Positions 30,698 through 39,724 of a DNA stretch of 64,000 nucleotides are shown here, in pieces. The translations under genes and the position numbers were made by a program. Below the pieces are notes generated by a model, which was not told the origin of the DNA, ran no database searches, and saw nothing but the letters and a program-made list of their open reading frames with translations. Each line of letters starts with the position of its first letter. The stretch's first letter is position 1. The stretch lies in NCBI GenBank assembly GCA_900540475.1, contig UQGG01000001.1:62001-126000 (forward strand). The letters run 5' to 3'. Origin of the DNA: an uncultured Robinsoniella sp. GTDB lineage: Bacteria > Bacillota > Clostridia > Lachnospirales > Lachnospiraceae.

Positions 30698-31990
30698 TTA
30701 TGGAAGTTTTACTAAATTCTTCTCGATCAGCCGCTGAAGGGATTTTAAGATACCCAGTTTGGCATGCTGCCAGGTGAGTCCGCCCTGGAAATAAACGGCA
30801 TAGGGCGGTTTAATCGGACCGTCTGCACTTAACTCTATAGAGGAACCCTGAATAAAGGCTCCTGCAGCCATGATGACATCACTGTCATATCCCGGCATAG
30901 CCCAGGGCTCCGGTGTCACATAGCTGTCTACCGGTGCGGCAGCCTGAATGCCTTCACAAAAAGCAATAACGCCCTCAGGGAAACCAAATTCTACTGCCTG
31001 GATGATATCGTGCCGGCTTTCCTGTCCATTAGGTACGACCTTAAATCCCAGTTTTTCATAAATATTTGCAGCAAAAATGGCACCCTTTAATGCTCCGCCA
31101 ACTACGGTTGGTGCCAGGAACAGCCCCTGGTAAAAGGACTGCATAATACCTAATGTGGCGCCTACTTCCCTGCCAAGACCCGGAGAAGTCAGTCGATAAG
31201 AAGCATTTTCAATGCATTTTTCAGTCCCTGCAATGTAACCGCCTATGGGAGCCAGTCCCCCGCCCGGATTTTTAATCAGTGATCCCACGACCATATCCGC
31301 TCCTACGTCAGAAGGCTCCATGCACTCTACAAATTCACCGTAACAGTTATCCACCATACAGATGATGTCAGGATTGATGGATTTTACAAATGCAATGGCT
31401 TCGCCGATAGCGGCAACCGAGAGGGTTGGACGGGTCTGATAGCCTTTTGAACGCTGGATCTCAATCATTTTAGTCTTTTGGCTCAGCGTTTCTTTTATCT
31501 TTTCATAATCAAAACTTCCGTCTTCCAAAAGATCCACCTGTTTATAGGTTACCCCATATTCTGCAAGAGATCCGCAGGAAGGGCGGATGCCAATGACTTC
31601 TTCTAAGGTGTCATAAGGTTTTCCTGAAATAGATACCAGTTCATCCCCGGGTCTTAAATTTCCGGAAAGCGCGACAGCCAGTGCGTGTGTGCCACAGGTA
31701 ATCTGAGGTCGCACCAGAGCTGCTTCCGTATGAAAAACGCTGGCATAGACGGCCTCTAATGTCTCTCTGCCTGCATCGTTATATCCATATCCGGTACTGG
31801 AGGTGAAATGTTCCGCACACACGCGGTTCTGCTGCAGTGCACGGATAACTTTTAACTGGTTAAATTCTACGGTTTCATCTATTTTTTCAAAACGTTCTTT
31901 GAGACTGGATTCGATTTCTTTTCCGTATGTGAATACATCCTTTTGAATCCCAAGTGTCTCATACATCTCTTCTATTGTGTTATTATTCAT
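30698..31990 (-). CDS. Methionine gamma-lyase family PLP protein (YnbB/aluminium-resistance type)
   Basis: 430 residues, fold-type I PLP protein of the family long annotated as aluminium resistance protein. The PLP lysine is in VVGSLIKNPGGGLAPIGGY; TGYGYNDAGRETLEAVYA and TCGTHALAVALSGNLRPGDE are other signatures. The actual reaction is uncertain; methionine gamma-lyase activity is inferred by homology only. Its start overlaps the end of miaA by 8 bases, with AGAGG upstream, indicating coupled translation, a linkage common in Firmicutes. Confidence 0.9.
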   Translation of the reverse strand: MNNNTIEEMYETLGIQKDVFTYGKEIESSLKERFEKIDETVEFNQLKVIRALQQNRVCAEHFTSSTGYGYNDAGRETLEAVYASVFHTEAALVRPQITCGTHALAVALSGNLRPGDELVSISGKPYDTLEEVIGIRPSCGSLAEYGVTYKQVDLLEDGSFDYEKIKETLSQKTKMIEIQRSKGYQTRPTLSVAAIGEAIAFVKSINPDIICMVDNCYGEFVECMEPSDVGADMVVGSLIKNPGGGLAPIGGYIAGTEKCIENASYRLTSPGLGREVGATLGIMQSFYQGLFLAPTVVGGALKGAIFAANIYEKLGFKVVPNGQESRHDIIQAVEFGFPEGVIAFCEGIQAAAPVDSYVTPEPWAMPGYDSDVIMAAGAFIQGSSIELSADGPIKPPYAVYFQGGLTWQHAKLGILKSLQRLIEKNLVKLP

Positions 31991-32948
31991 AATTTCCTCT
32001 CACAGCATATATATTTTTCTCTTTTAAAATGCTCAGCATAGCTTGGAGTATCTCCGTATTATTATAAGCAAAATGGTCTTTATCCATCCAGATAACATCT
32101 TTTTCCCGTTTAAACCAGGTTATCTGGCGCTTGGCAAAATGTCTGGTATCCCGTTTTAAGATATAAACGGCTTCTTCCAGGGTGCAGTTTCCTTCCAGAT
32201 AATCCAGGATTTCTTTGTAGCCAAGCCCCTGCATGGACACCATGTCTTTGGTATAGCCTTTTTCTTTTAACTGTGCAACTTCATCTAAAAGCCCCTCTTC
32301 CAGCATGCGGTCTATTCTCAGATTAATTCGTTCATACAGGTTTGAGCGAACATCATTCAGAACGAAGTATGCAAATTGATAAGGGGATTCTTTTTGGCGC
32401 TCCTGCTCATTGTGCAGGGAGATCTGCTGACCGGTATCATGGAAAAATTCCAGTGCCCGTATCACCCGTTTTACGTTGTTTGGATGAATCTCAAGAGCGG
32501 ATTTGGGATCGGCAATCTGCAGTTGTTCATGGAGAAATGCACTTCCCTTTGTGGCAGCCAGTTCCTCCAGCTCCTGGCGGTAGGCACTGTTTTCGCTTGT
32601 CTCCGTAAAGTCAATGTCATATAAAACTGCCTGAATATAAAAGCCGGTTCCCCCTGTTAGAATGGGGATTTTTCCCTTTTCCCAGATCTGCTGCATATAC
32701 TTTTTTGCATATTCCTGGAACCTGACTACATGAAATTCTTCATCCGGGTCAAATTCATCGATCAGATAATGTGGGACGCCTTCCATTTCAGAGGGCTTAA
32801 TTTTTGCAGAGCCAATGTCCATTCCCCGGTATACCTGCATAGAGTCGGCAGAGATAATCTCACCGTTCACTTCTTTTGCCAGGGCAATGGAGAGCTCGGT
32901 TTTTCCAACGGCTGTGGGACCGGTTAATATTATGAGTGGTTTTTTCAT
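31983..32948 (-). CDS. miaA: tRNA dimethylallyltransferase
   Basis: 321 residues. P-loop LTGPTAVGKTELSIAL at the start, then SADSMQVYRGMDIGSAK and HYLIDEFDPDEEF, DPP/tRNA-binding motifs of MiaA, and ILTGGTGFYIQAVLYDI. It adds the dimethylallyl group to A37 of tRNAs reading UNN codons; MiaB, encoded upstream at 38064-39524, then methylthiolates it, so both steps are in this window. The ATG at 32948 has AAAGG 5 bases upstream; the TTG at 32972 does not. It lies 16 bases after mutL. Confidence 0.95.
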   Translation of the reverse strand: MKKPLIILTGPTAVGKTELSIALAKEVNGEIISADSMQVYRGMDIGSAKIKPSEMEGVPHYLIDEFDPDEEFHVVRFQEYAKKYMQQIWEKGKIPILTGGTGFYIQAVLYDIDFTETSENSAYRQELEELAATKGSAFLHEQLQIADPKSALEIHPNNVKRVIRALEFFHDTGQQISLHNEQERQKESPYQFAYFVLNDVRSNLYERINLRIDRMLEEGLLDEVAQLKEKGYTKDMVSMQGLGYKEILDYLEGNCTLEEAVYILKRDTRHFAKRQITWFKREKDVIWMDKDHFAYNNTEILQAMLSILKEKNIYAVRGNYE

Positions 32949-32964
32949 AGGAACCTTTCCCTTC

Positions 32965-35184
32965 TTAAACAATACGCTTGAATTTTTTTTCCATCTCTAC
33001 CTTGGTCATGGAAATAATCGTAGGCCTTCCATGAGGACAGTTGTATGGATTTTCTAAGGTGAGAAGCTCGGCTATCAGGCTTTCTGCCTCCATGGCAGTC
33101 ATCTTATGGTTGCCCTTAACAGCCGCTTTACAGGACATGGAAGCAATTTTTTCATTGATTACTTCCGCTTTCATCCGTCCGGTCTGCTCGCCCAGGCTGT
33201 CCAGCATCTCGATAAACAGATCCTGCTGGGCAATACCAAATAAATTATCGGGCACTGCGCGGATGGAATACTCCTTGCCTCCGAAAGGTTCGATTTCAAA
33301 ACCAATCTGGGTAAAATTCTCCATATAACGCTTTAACAGCTCTTCTTCCTGCATACTGAGCGTCAGAATAATCGGCGGACTCAGATATTGGGAAGTAAAG
33401 TTACGGCTATTGAGGTTATTCATGGTTCTTTCGTATAGAACCTTCTCATGTGCCGCATGCTGGTCGATAATATATAGCTTTTCCTGGAATTCAACCAGCC
33501 AGTAAGTGCTAAAAACCTGTCCGATTATCCGGTGTTCGGATACACTTTCTTTGGAAAGCAGTTTTCCCTCAAAGAGGTCTAACTGCTGAGCGGACTGTAT
33601 GATTGACTGATTGGGACTGCCGGAATTGGATACATCAGCATCGGAAGCTCCTGCCTGGCTCAAATTTGTCCCATCAGATGCAATTGTCGTCATTCGTGGA
33701 GTTGATCCAGAAGCAATCGTATCCGCCGCTTGCGCTGCTATTTCTCCTGGAGTGTCCGGATTCACAAGATTTTGGGTCTGGCTGGATGCAGCATCAACTG
33801 ATACAGCGGACAATACATCTTTCTGCCTCGCCTCTGTTTTGGGTAATAACGAAGACATCAGGTTCTTTGTGTCTTCATAAACAGGTTTATTTGCAGGGAC
33901 AGATCCACGTTCAGCATTATCAGGACGTTCAGCATGTCCGGTACTTCGAGCATATTCTGTACTTCTAGCATATTCGGTACTTTTAGCATGTTCGGTACGT
34001 TCAGCATGTTCACCAATAGGACGTGGTGCACCTGGTTTTGACGGAAAGGGCTTTCCAGGGGATGCCTGATAATTGCTTCTCTCCCGCATCTGTTCCAGTC
34101 TTTTCTTTTCAAATGGTTCCGGAATAGATTGCAGAACTTTTGCTTCTTTTATTTTTTCCGTTTTATCTTCTTTGACGGTTACTTCCGGGATGAGCTCTTT
34201 ATGCGTCAGACCCTGCTTTACTGAGTCATAGACCAGCTGATACATTTTTTCATTGTCGGCAAAACGCAGCTCCATTTTTGTGGGATGGACATTGATATCC
34301 AGTAAGTCCCCGTCCATTGTAAAATGAATAGCGGTAAAAGGATATTTATGCTGCATCATAAATGTTTTATAGGCATCTTCGATTGCCCGGGCAATAATGT
34401 TACTCTTTATATAACGCCCGTTTATAAAATAATTTTCGTAATTGCGGTTTCCTCTGGAAACAATTGGTTTTCCAATATATCCTTTCAGCGATACCTGTTC
34501 ATTTGCATTCTCCAGGGCGATGAGGTGGTTAGCAATATCCCGCCCATAGACGTTGTAAATGATATCTTTTAGATTATCATTCCCTGAGGTATGCATTTTG
34601 GTCTGGTTATTGCTGATAAATTTAAAGGAAACATTTGGATGGGATAATGCCAGCCGCTCCATCAGGTCATTGATGTAACCTGCTTCTGTCATACTGGATT
34701 TTAAAAACTTTTTTCGGGCGGGTGTATTGAAGAATATATTGCGTACCAGGAAAGTGGTTCCTTCCGGTGCACCGATTTCTTCTTTGGATTTTTCTGTTCC
34801 GCCTTCAATAATATAGCGGGTACCGGTAAGGCTGCCTGTAGTCTTCGTAATTAATTCCACCTGGCAGACTGCAGCAATGCTGGACAGCGCTTCACCGCGA
34901 AATCCAAGGGAGGTTACGCCCAGCAAATCTTCCACCCGTTTAATTTTACTGGTAGCATGGCGTAAAAATGCCAGGGGTACCTGGTCCTGGGTAATCCCTT
35001 CCCCGTTATCCGTGATGCGGATCAGAGAAGTTCCTCCATCCTTGATTTCCACGGTTACTGCATTAGCACCTGCATCGATGGCATTTTCCACTAACTCCTT
35101 TACCACGGAGGCAGGACGTTCAATCACTTCGCCTGCCGCAATCTTATCAATTGTCTGTTGATCTAATACTTCGATCGTCTTCAT
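32965..35184 (-). CDS. mutL: DNA mismatch repair endonuclease MutL
   Basis: 739 residues. N-terminal GHKL ATPase: ENAIDAGA, DNGEGI, GFRGEALSSI. The C-terminal domain carries the endonuclease metal motif DQHAAHEKVLYE plus SCKAAVKGN and CPHGRPT, so this is a nicking MutL as expected where MutH is absent. The linker holds a hexapeptide repeat (residues about 392-426) encoded by 18-bp units. The ATG at 35184 (MKTIEVLDQ) has GGAGG 7 bases upstream; that site is one copy of the 8-bp direct repeat flanking the element at 35197-35329. mutS lies upstream, beyond the element. Confidence 0.96.
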   Translation of the reverse strand: MKTIEVLDQQTIDKIAAGEVIERPASVVKELVENAIDAGANAVTVEIKDGGTSLIRITDNGEGITQDQVPLAFLRHATSKIKRVEDLLGVTSLGFRGEALSSIAAVCQVELITKTTGSLTGTRYIIEGGTEKSKEEIGAPEGTTFLVRNIFFNTPARKKFLKSSMTEAGYINDLMERLALSHPNVSFKFISNNQTKMHTSGNDNLKDIIYNVYGRDIANHLIALENANEQVSLKGYIGKPIVSRGNRNYENYFINGRYIKSNIIARAIEDAYKTFMMQHKYPFTAIHFTMDGDLLDINVHPTKMELRFADNEKMYQLVYDSVKQGLTHKELIPEVTVKEDKTEKIKEAKVLQSIPEPFEKKRLEQMRERSNYQASPGKPFPSKPGAPRPIGEHAERTEHAKSTEYARSTEYARSTGHAERPDNAERGSVPANKPVYEDTKNLMSSLLPKTEARQKDVLSAVSVDAASSQTQNLVNPDTPGEIAAQAADTIASGSTPRMTTIASDGTNLSQAGASDADVSNSGSPNQSIIQSAQQLDLFEGKLLSKESVSEHRIIGQVFSTYWLVEFQEKLYIIDQHAAHEKVLYERTMNNLNSRNFTSQYLSPPIILTLSMQEEELLKRYMENFTQIGFEIEPFGGKEYSIRAVPDNLFGIAQQDLFIEMLDSLGEQTGRMKAEVINEKIASMSCKAAVKGNHKMTAMEAESLIAELLTLENPYNCPHGRPTIISMTKVEMEKKFKRIV
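33909..34016. repeat. Six 18-bp tandem units inside the mutL linker
   Basis: Six 18-base units at 33909, 33927, 33945, 33963, 33981 and 33999, with consensus TTCAGCATGTTCGGTAC preceded by one variable base. On the coding strand each unit encodes a hexapeptide such as EYARST or GHAERP. The array keeps frame (multiples of 3) and sits in the disordered linker between the ATPase and endonuclease domains. Confidence 0.9.
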
Positions 35185-35188
35185 GTGT

Positions 35189-35337
35189 ATACCTCCGTAA
35201 CAGTTTAGACAGGTATGCGCATTTACTGCGCATACCGTAAGAAAGTGATTCAGGAGTGCAAAAATCCCATCGCGCAAGCGATTATAAATGGATTTTTGCA
35301 GTAACAGGACAGCTTGTCTGAACTGTTACATACCTCC
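35189..35337. mobile_element. 133-bp MITE-like element with exact 8-bp flanking repeats
   Basis: The element spans 35197-35329. Its ends are 15-bp inverted repeats: GTAACAGTTTAGACA (35197-35211) and TGTCTGAACTGTTAC (35315-35329), one mismatch. It is flanked on both sides, with no gap, by ATACCTCC (35189-35196 and 35330-35337), as left by a transposase that makes 8-bp target duplications. Inside are two more hairpins: GGTATGCGCA/TGCGCATACC (35212-35236) and a long one whose arms include GCAAAAATCC and GGATTTTTGC (about 35258-35300). There is no coding capacity. It lies between mutS and mutL; the left duplication is the mutL ribosome-binding site read on the minus strand. Confidence 0.85.
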
Positions 35338-35400
35338 TGCATAGCACAGATTTGTCTGCGGTACTGCGCCAATAGTACGTGCGAACAAAGTTCACACTTA

Positions 35401-38049
35401 TCACCACCGATTCTTTAACTTGTTCTGAAGACGGTAAATTGTGTTGAGTGCATCAATTGGGGTCAGTGTACTGATATCCATTTCTTTTAATTCCTGAAGG
35501 ATATCCTGGTCGCTGACTGTATCAAACAGAGACATCTGCTCTAAATCTACCTGATCATATTTCTTGGTTTTAACCTTCGTTTTCGTGCCGGTTTCTGCCT
35601 GGATTTCCCTGGCTTTTGCTGTGATGTCGGCATCACTTAATTCCTCTACCAGCTGCTTGGCACGTTCAATAACCGTTTCCGGCACTCCGGCTAACTTTGC
35701 AACCTGGATTCCGTAGCTCTTATCTGCACCGCCTTTGACGATTTTTCGCAGGAAGACAATGTCATCTCCCTTTTCTTTTACGGCGATACAGTAGTTATTG
35801 ACACTGCTTAATTTACCTTCCAGTTCCGTAAGCTCGTGATAGTGAGTGGCAAAAAGGGTCTTGGCACCTAAAAGCTTTGGATTGCTGATGTGTTCCACTA
35901 CTGCCCATGCAATACTCAGTCCGTCAAAGGTGCTGGTACCCCTGCCGATTTCATCTAAGATCAGCAGGCTGTTGGAAGTGGCATTTCTTAAAATATTGGC
36001 AACCTCGGTCATTTCCACCATAAAGGTACTCTGTCCCGATGCCAGGTCATCAGAAGCTCCCACACGGGTAAAAATTCTGTCTACAATGCCTATTTTTGCG
36101 CTTGCAGCCGGTATAAAGCAGCCAATCTGTGCCATCAATACAATCAGGGCACTTTGGCGCATATAAGTGGATTTACCAGCCATATTAGGACCTGTGATAA
36201 TGGAGATGCGGTTGCTTCCATTATCCAGGTATGTATCGTTGGAAATAAACATATCATTGGAGATCATTTTTTCCACAACGGGATGGCGTCCTTCTTTGAT
36301 GTCGATGACGCCTTTTTCATTGATGACAGGGCGCACATAATTATTTCGCTCTGCGATCAGGGACAGGGAGGCAAATACATCGATTTTAGCCACTGCTTTT
36401 GCTGTGGTCTGGATTCGCACGACTTCTGCGGCTATCCGGTCCCGCACCTTATTGAAAAGGTCATATTCTAAAGCAAACAGCTTATCTTCTGCTCCCAGAA
36501 TAATATCTTCCAGCTCTTTTAATTCCGGTGTGATGTACCGTTCGGCATTCGCCAGTGTCTGTTTTCTGGTAAAGTAGTCGGGGACCAGGTTCTTATTGGA
36601 GTTGGTAACCTCCAGATAGTAGCCGAATACTTTATTGAATTTAATTTTCAGGTTTCTGATCCCTGTTTTATCCCGCTCTTTGCTTTCTAATTCAGCAAGC
36701 CATGTCTTGCCTTCGGTTTTTGCATGTCGCAGCTTGTCGATTTCTTCATTGCATCCTTCTTTGATAATTCCGCCTTCCTTTATGGTAATAGGCGGTTCAT
36801 CCATAATGGATGTGTCAATTAAATCACAGAGATCGGTCAGCTCGTCCATCTGCTCGTAAATATCCGTCAGTAGTTCCTTTTTAAAGTCCCCAAGCAGATA
36901 TTTTATGTGGGGAAGCATGGAAAGGGAGCTTTTAAATGCAATTAAGTCTCTTGGATTAGCAGATTTATAGCTGATTTTACTGATCAGCCGTTCCAGGTCG
37001 TATACCGGATTTAAGTATTCCCGGATCTCTTCTCTGGATATGGCATTTTGATTTAATTCTTCAATAGCATCCAGGCGGGAATTTATTTCTGTTTTGTCGA
37101 TGAGGGGCTGCTCGATAAAGCTTCTCAGCATTCTGGCACCCATAGCCGTCTTAGTCTTGTCCAGAACCCACAACAGGGAGCCGCGCTTTTGTTTTTCCCG
37201 CAGGGTCTCGCACAGTTCCAGATTTCTGCGTGTGGAACTGTCAATAATCATATATTTTCCGGTGACGTATGGTGTAAGGGTAGTGAGATTGGCTAGGGAA
37301 GTCTTCTGGGTTTCGGTCAGATACTGCAGAATTGCGCCTGCTGCAATGACGCCGCAGTCGTAGTCCGCAAGACCAAGACCCTCAAGACTGTTCAGTTTAA
37401 AATGATCCATCAGACTCCGTTTGCACAAGTCATCGTCAAAATACCAGGACTCCAGAGAATATACCGTGATGCCAAGCCTGTTTTTCAGATCATCAATATC
37501 CATACCGCTGACATAAAAGGAATGATTGCAGACAATTTCTTTTGGAGAAAATTTGGTGATCTCATCCATTAATTTCCGGGCGGAATCCAGTTCGGTTACA
37601 AAATAGTCGCCGGTTGTAATGTCAGAAATGGATACGCCGTATCTGTCGGCCATATAGACGATACACATCAGATAATTGTTGCGGGTTTCATCCAAAGCCT
37701 GGGTATTTAAATTGGTCCCGGGAGTTACGATACGCAGGACCTCTCTTTTTACAATACCTTTTGCCATTTTCGGGTCTTCTACCTGCTCACAGATCGCAAC
37801 CTTATAGCCCTTAGCCACCAGTTTTGTCAAATATCCGTCAACAGCATGATGAGGAACGCCGCACATTGGCGCCCGCTCCTCCTGTCCACAATTTTTTCCG
37901 GTTAAAGTAATTTCCAGTTCTCTTGATGCAGTGATTGCATCATCAAAAAACATTTCATAAAAGTCACCAAGGCGGTAAAATAAAATACAGTCTTTATACT
38001 GTTCCTTGGTAGCCATATATTGTTTCATCATTGGTGTTAGTTGTTCCAC
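35401..38049 (-). CDS. mutS: DNA mismatch recognition protein MutS
   Basis: 882 residues. N-terminal mismatch-binding domain begins TPMMKQYMATKEQYKD and contains the GDFYEMFFDDA signature with the Phe-x-Glu wedge. The ATPase has Walker A GPNMAGKSTYMRQ, then DEIGRGTSTFDGLSIAWAV and FATHYHELTELE. It recognises mispairs and recruits MutL. The start is GTG at 38049 with GAGAGG 9 bases upstream; this start reproduces the usual MutS N-terminus. It lies 14 bases after miaB. The MITE-like element separates it from mutL. Confidence 0.97.
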   Translation of the reverse strand: MEQLTPMMKQYMATKEQYKDCILFYRLGDFYEMFFDDAITASRELEITLTGKNCGQEERAPMCGVPHHAVDGYLTKLVAKGYKVAICEQVEDPKMAKGIVKREVLRIVTPGTNLNTQALDETRNNYLMCIVYMADRYGVSISDITTGDYFVTELDSARKLMDEITKFSPKEIVCNHSFYVSGMDIDDLKNRLGITVYSLESWYFDDDLCKRSLMDHFKLNSLEGLGLADYDCGVIAAGAILQYLTETQKTSLANLTTLTPYVTGKYMIIDSSTRRNLELCETLREKQKRGSLLWVLDKTKTAMGARMLRSFIEQPLIDKTEINSRLDAIEELNQNAISREEIREYLNPVYDLERLISKISYKSANPRDLIAFKSSLSMLPHIKYLLGDFKKELLTDIYEQMDELTDLCDLIDTSIMDEPPITIKEGGIIKEGCNEEIDKLRHAKTEGKTWLAELESKERDKTGIRNLKIKFNKVFGYYLEVTNSNKNLVPDYFTRKQTLANAERYITPELKELEDIILGAEDKLFALEYDLFNKVRDRIAAEVVRIQTTAKAVAKIDVFASLSLIAERNNYVRPVINEKGVIDIKEGRHPVVEKMISNDMFISNDTYLDNGSNRISIITGPNMAGKSTYMRQSALIVLMAQIGCFIPAASAKIGIVDRIFTRVGASDDLASGQSTFMVEMTEVANILRNATSNSLLILDEIGRGTSTFDGLSIAWAVVEHISNPKLLGAKTLFATHYHELTELEGKLSSVNNYCIAVKEKGDDIVFLRKIVKGGADKSYGIQVAKLAGVPETVIERAKQLVEELSDADITAKAREIQAETGTKTKVKTKKYDQVDLEQMSLFDTVSDQDILQELKEMDISTLTPIDALNTIYRLQNKLKNRW

Positions 38050-38063
38050 GCTTTTGTTCCTCT

Positions 38064-39524
38064 CTATCTTACTATTTCACCCATGTAGTAAAAGCCTTTG
38101 CATTCCTTAAGATGTACATTTACGATTTTGCCAAGAAGTTCTTCCGTGCCCGGGAAATGTACCAGCAGGTTGTTGCTTAAACGTCCGGTCATCAAGCTGC
38201 TGTCGTGGTCATTCACCTCTTCTACCAGTACCGGGAGAGTGGTGCTTGTGTATCTGGATGTCATCTCTCTTGAAATCTCCTGGACTTCTTTTAAAAGCCT
38301 GTCAAAGCGGTTTTTCACCTGGTCTTCCGGCACCTGATCATCTTTGGCTGCGGCAGGCGTCCCGGTCCGTTTGGAATAAATAAAGGTAAATGCACTGTCA
38401 AACCGGACTTGTCTTACCACGTCCAGTGTTTCTAAAAAGTCTTCCTCTGTTTCGCCCGGAAAACCTACAATAATATCTGTGGTCAGGGAGATATCCGGTA
38501 CTGCTGCGCGGAGCCTGTCCACCAGGTCCAGATACTGCTCCTTTGTATAATGCCGGTTCATCTCTTTTAGAATCCTGGAACTTCCGGATTGCAGAGGCAG
38601 ATGCATGTGTTTGCAGATTTTGGTTGAGTTCTTCATAGTCTCAATCAGTTCCTCTGACAGATCCTTTGGATGGGAAGTCATAAAACGAATTCGTTCAAGG
38701 CCTTCAATCTGTTCGATTTCTTTTAAAAGTCCCGCAAAGCTCATGGGCGTTTCCAGGTTCTTTCCATAGGAATTTACGTTTTGTCCCAGAAGCATGACTT
38801 CTACCACGCCATCTGCAACCAGACGTGTGATCTCCCGGACGATATCCACGGGATTTCTGCTGCGTTCTCTTCCGCGCACATAAGGTACAATACAGTAACT
38901 GCAGAAATTGTTACATCCAAACATGATATTAATGCCCGATTTGAACGGATACTTCCGCTCGCTTGGTAGATCTTCCACGATTTTGTCCGTGTCTTTCCAG
39001 ATATCAATTACCATACGGGACGAGTCGTAGCGTGTGGCAATTAACTCAGCAAATTTATAGATATTATGAGTTCCGAAAATCAGATCTACAAAGCGGTAGC
39101 TTTGCTTTAGCTTTTCTACAACCTTCGGTTCCTGCATCATGCAGCCGCACAGGGCTATCAGCATGTGTGGATTCTTTTTCTTGATGCTGTTTAAGGCACC
39201 CAGTCTTCCATACACTCTCTGATTAGCATTTTCCCTGACGGTACAGGTATTGTAAATTACAAAGTCCGCATGCTCATCTTCGATGATCTCGTATCCGATC
39301 TGCTCCAGAATACCGGTTAACTTCTCGGAGTCCCTTGCATTCATCTGACAGCCAAAGGTAACAGTGGATGCGGTTAACCTTCGGCCCAGACGTTCGCTTT
39401 GTTCCTGAACCATTTCCCGGCACTTTTTCATATAGTAGTACTGGCGGAAAGGTTCTGTTACCGGGGGTTCTTTATTTAAATCTATTTTCTCTAATGCTTC
39501 TTCAAATTCTTTTTCCAAATTCAT
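38064..39524 (-). CDS. miaB: tRNA-2-methylthio-N6-dimethylallyladenosine synthase
   Basis: 486 residues, radical SAM methylthiotransferase. N-terminal UPF0004 domain with three Cys (GCQMNARDSEK, YNTCTVRENA, CGCMMQE), then the radical SAM cluster CNNFCSYCIVPYVRGRE, and a C-terminal TRAM domain. It finishes the ms2i6A37 modification begun by MiaA. AAGGAG lies 8 bases before the ATG. It heads a miaB-mutS-mutL-miaA operon; the N-terminal 40-residue extension before the UPF0004 domain is usual in clostridia. Confidence 0.96.
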   Translation of the reverse strand: MNLEKEFEEALEKIDLNKEPPVTEPFRQYYYMKKCREMVQEQSERLGRRLTASTVTFGCQMNARDSEKLTGILEQIGYEIIEDEHADFVIYNTCTVRENANQRVYGRLGALNSIKKKNPHMLIALCGCMMQEPKVVEKLKQSYRFVDLIFGTHNIYKFAELIATRYDSSRMVIDIWKDTDKIVEDLPSERKYPFKSGINIMFGCNNFCSYCIVPYVRGRERSRNPVDIVREITRLVADGVVEVMLLGQNVNSYGKNLETPMSFAGLLKEIEQIEGLERIRFMTSHPKDLSEELIETMKNSTKICKHMHLPLQSGSSRILKEMNRHYTKEQYLDLVDRLRAAVPDISLTTDIIVGFPGETEEDFLETLDVVRQVRFDSAFTFIYSKRTGTPAAAKDDQVPEDQVKNRFDRLLKEVQEISREMTSRYTSTTLPVLVEEVNDHDSSLMTGRLSNNLLVHFPGTEELLGKIVNVHLKECKGFYYMGEIVR

Positions 39525-39552
39525 GAATCATACTCCTTGTCATTTCGTACTG

Positions 39553-39724
39553 GAGCCTGTGTGAAAATGCTTTTTGTCAACTGCGCAATTTCCATACATG
39601 CTCAAGGCATATGAAAATATTATAACAAAAACCGACAAAAAAAGAAATCATTATTTTTTAGAATATTATTACCGTCTCTCAGCAGGTTCGTACAGCTGGC
39701 AGAAAGCAATTTTCAAATACGCTC
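39553..39724. repeat. GAGCG-ended repeat, copy 2, overlapping the M14 peptidase stop codon
   Basis: The right arm (39689-39724, TACAGCTGGCAGAAAGCAAT then TTTCAAATACGCTC) is a close match to the arm of copy 3; the left arm (39553-39587, beginning GAGCCTGTGTGAAAATGC) is a diverged match. They enclose about 100 bp of AT-rich DNA. On the minus strand the right end reads GAG CGT ATT TGA, giving the last residues E-R-I and the stop of the M14 peptidase gene. Confidence 0.65.

Noticed and set aside
35189..35337. Regulatory RNA of the mismatch-repair operon
   Set aside because: Exact flanking 8-bp duplications and terminal repeats are better explained by an inserted element, though it may have gained function later.
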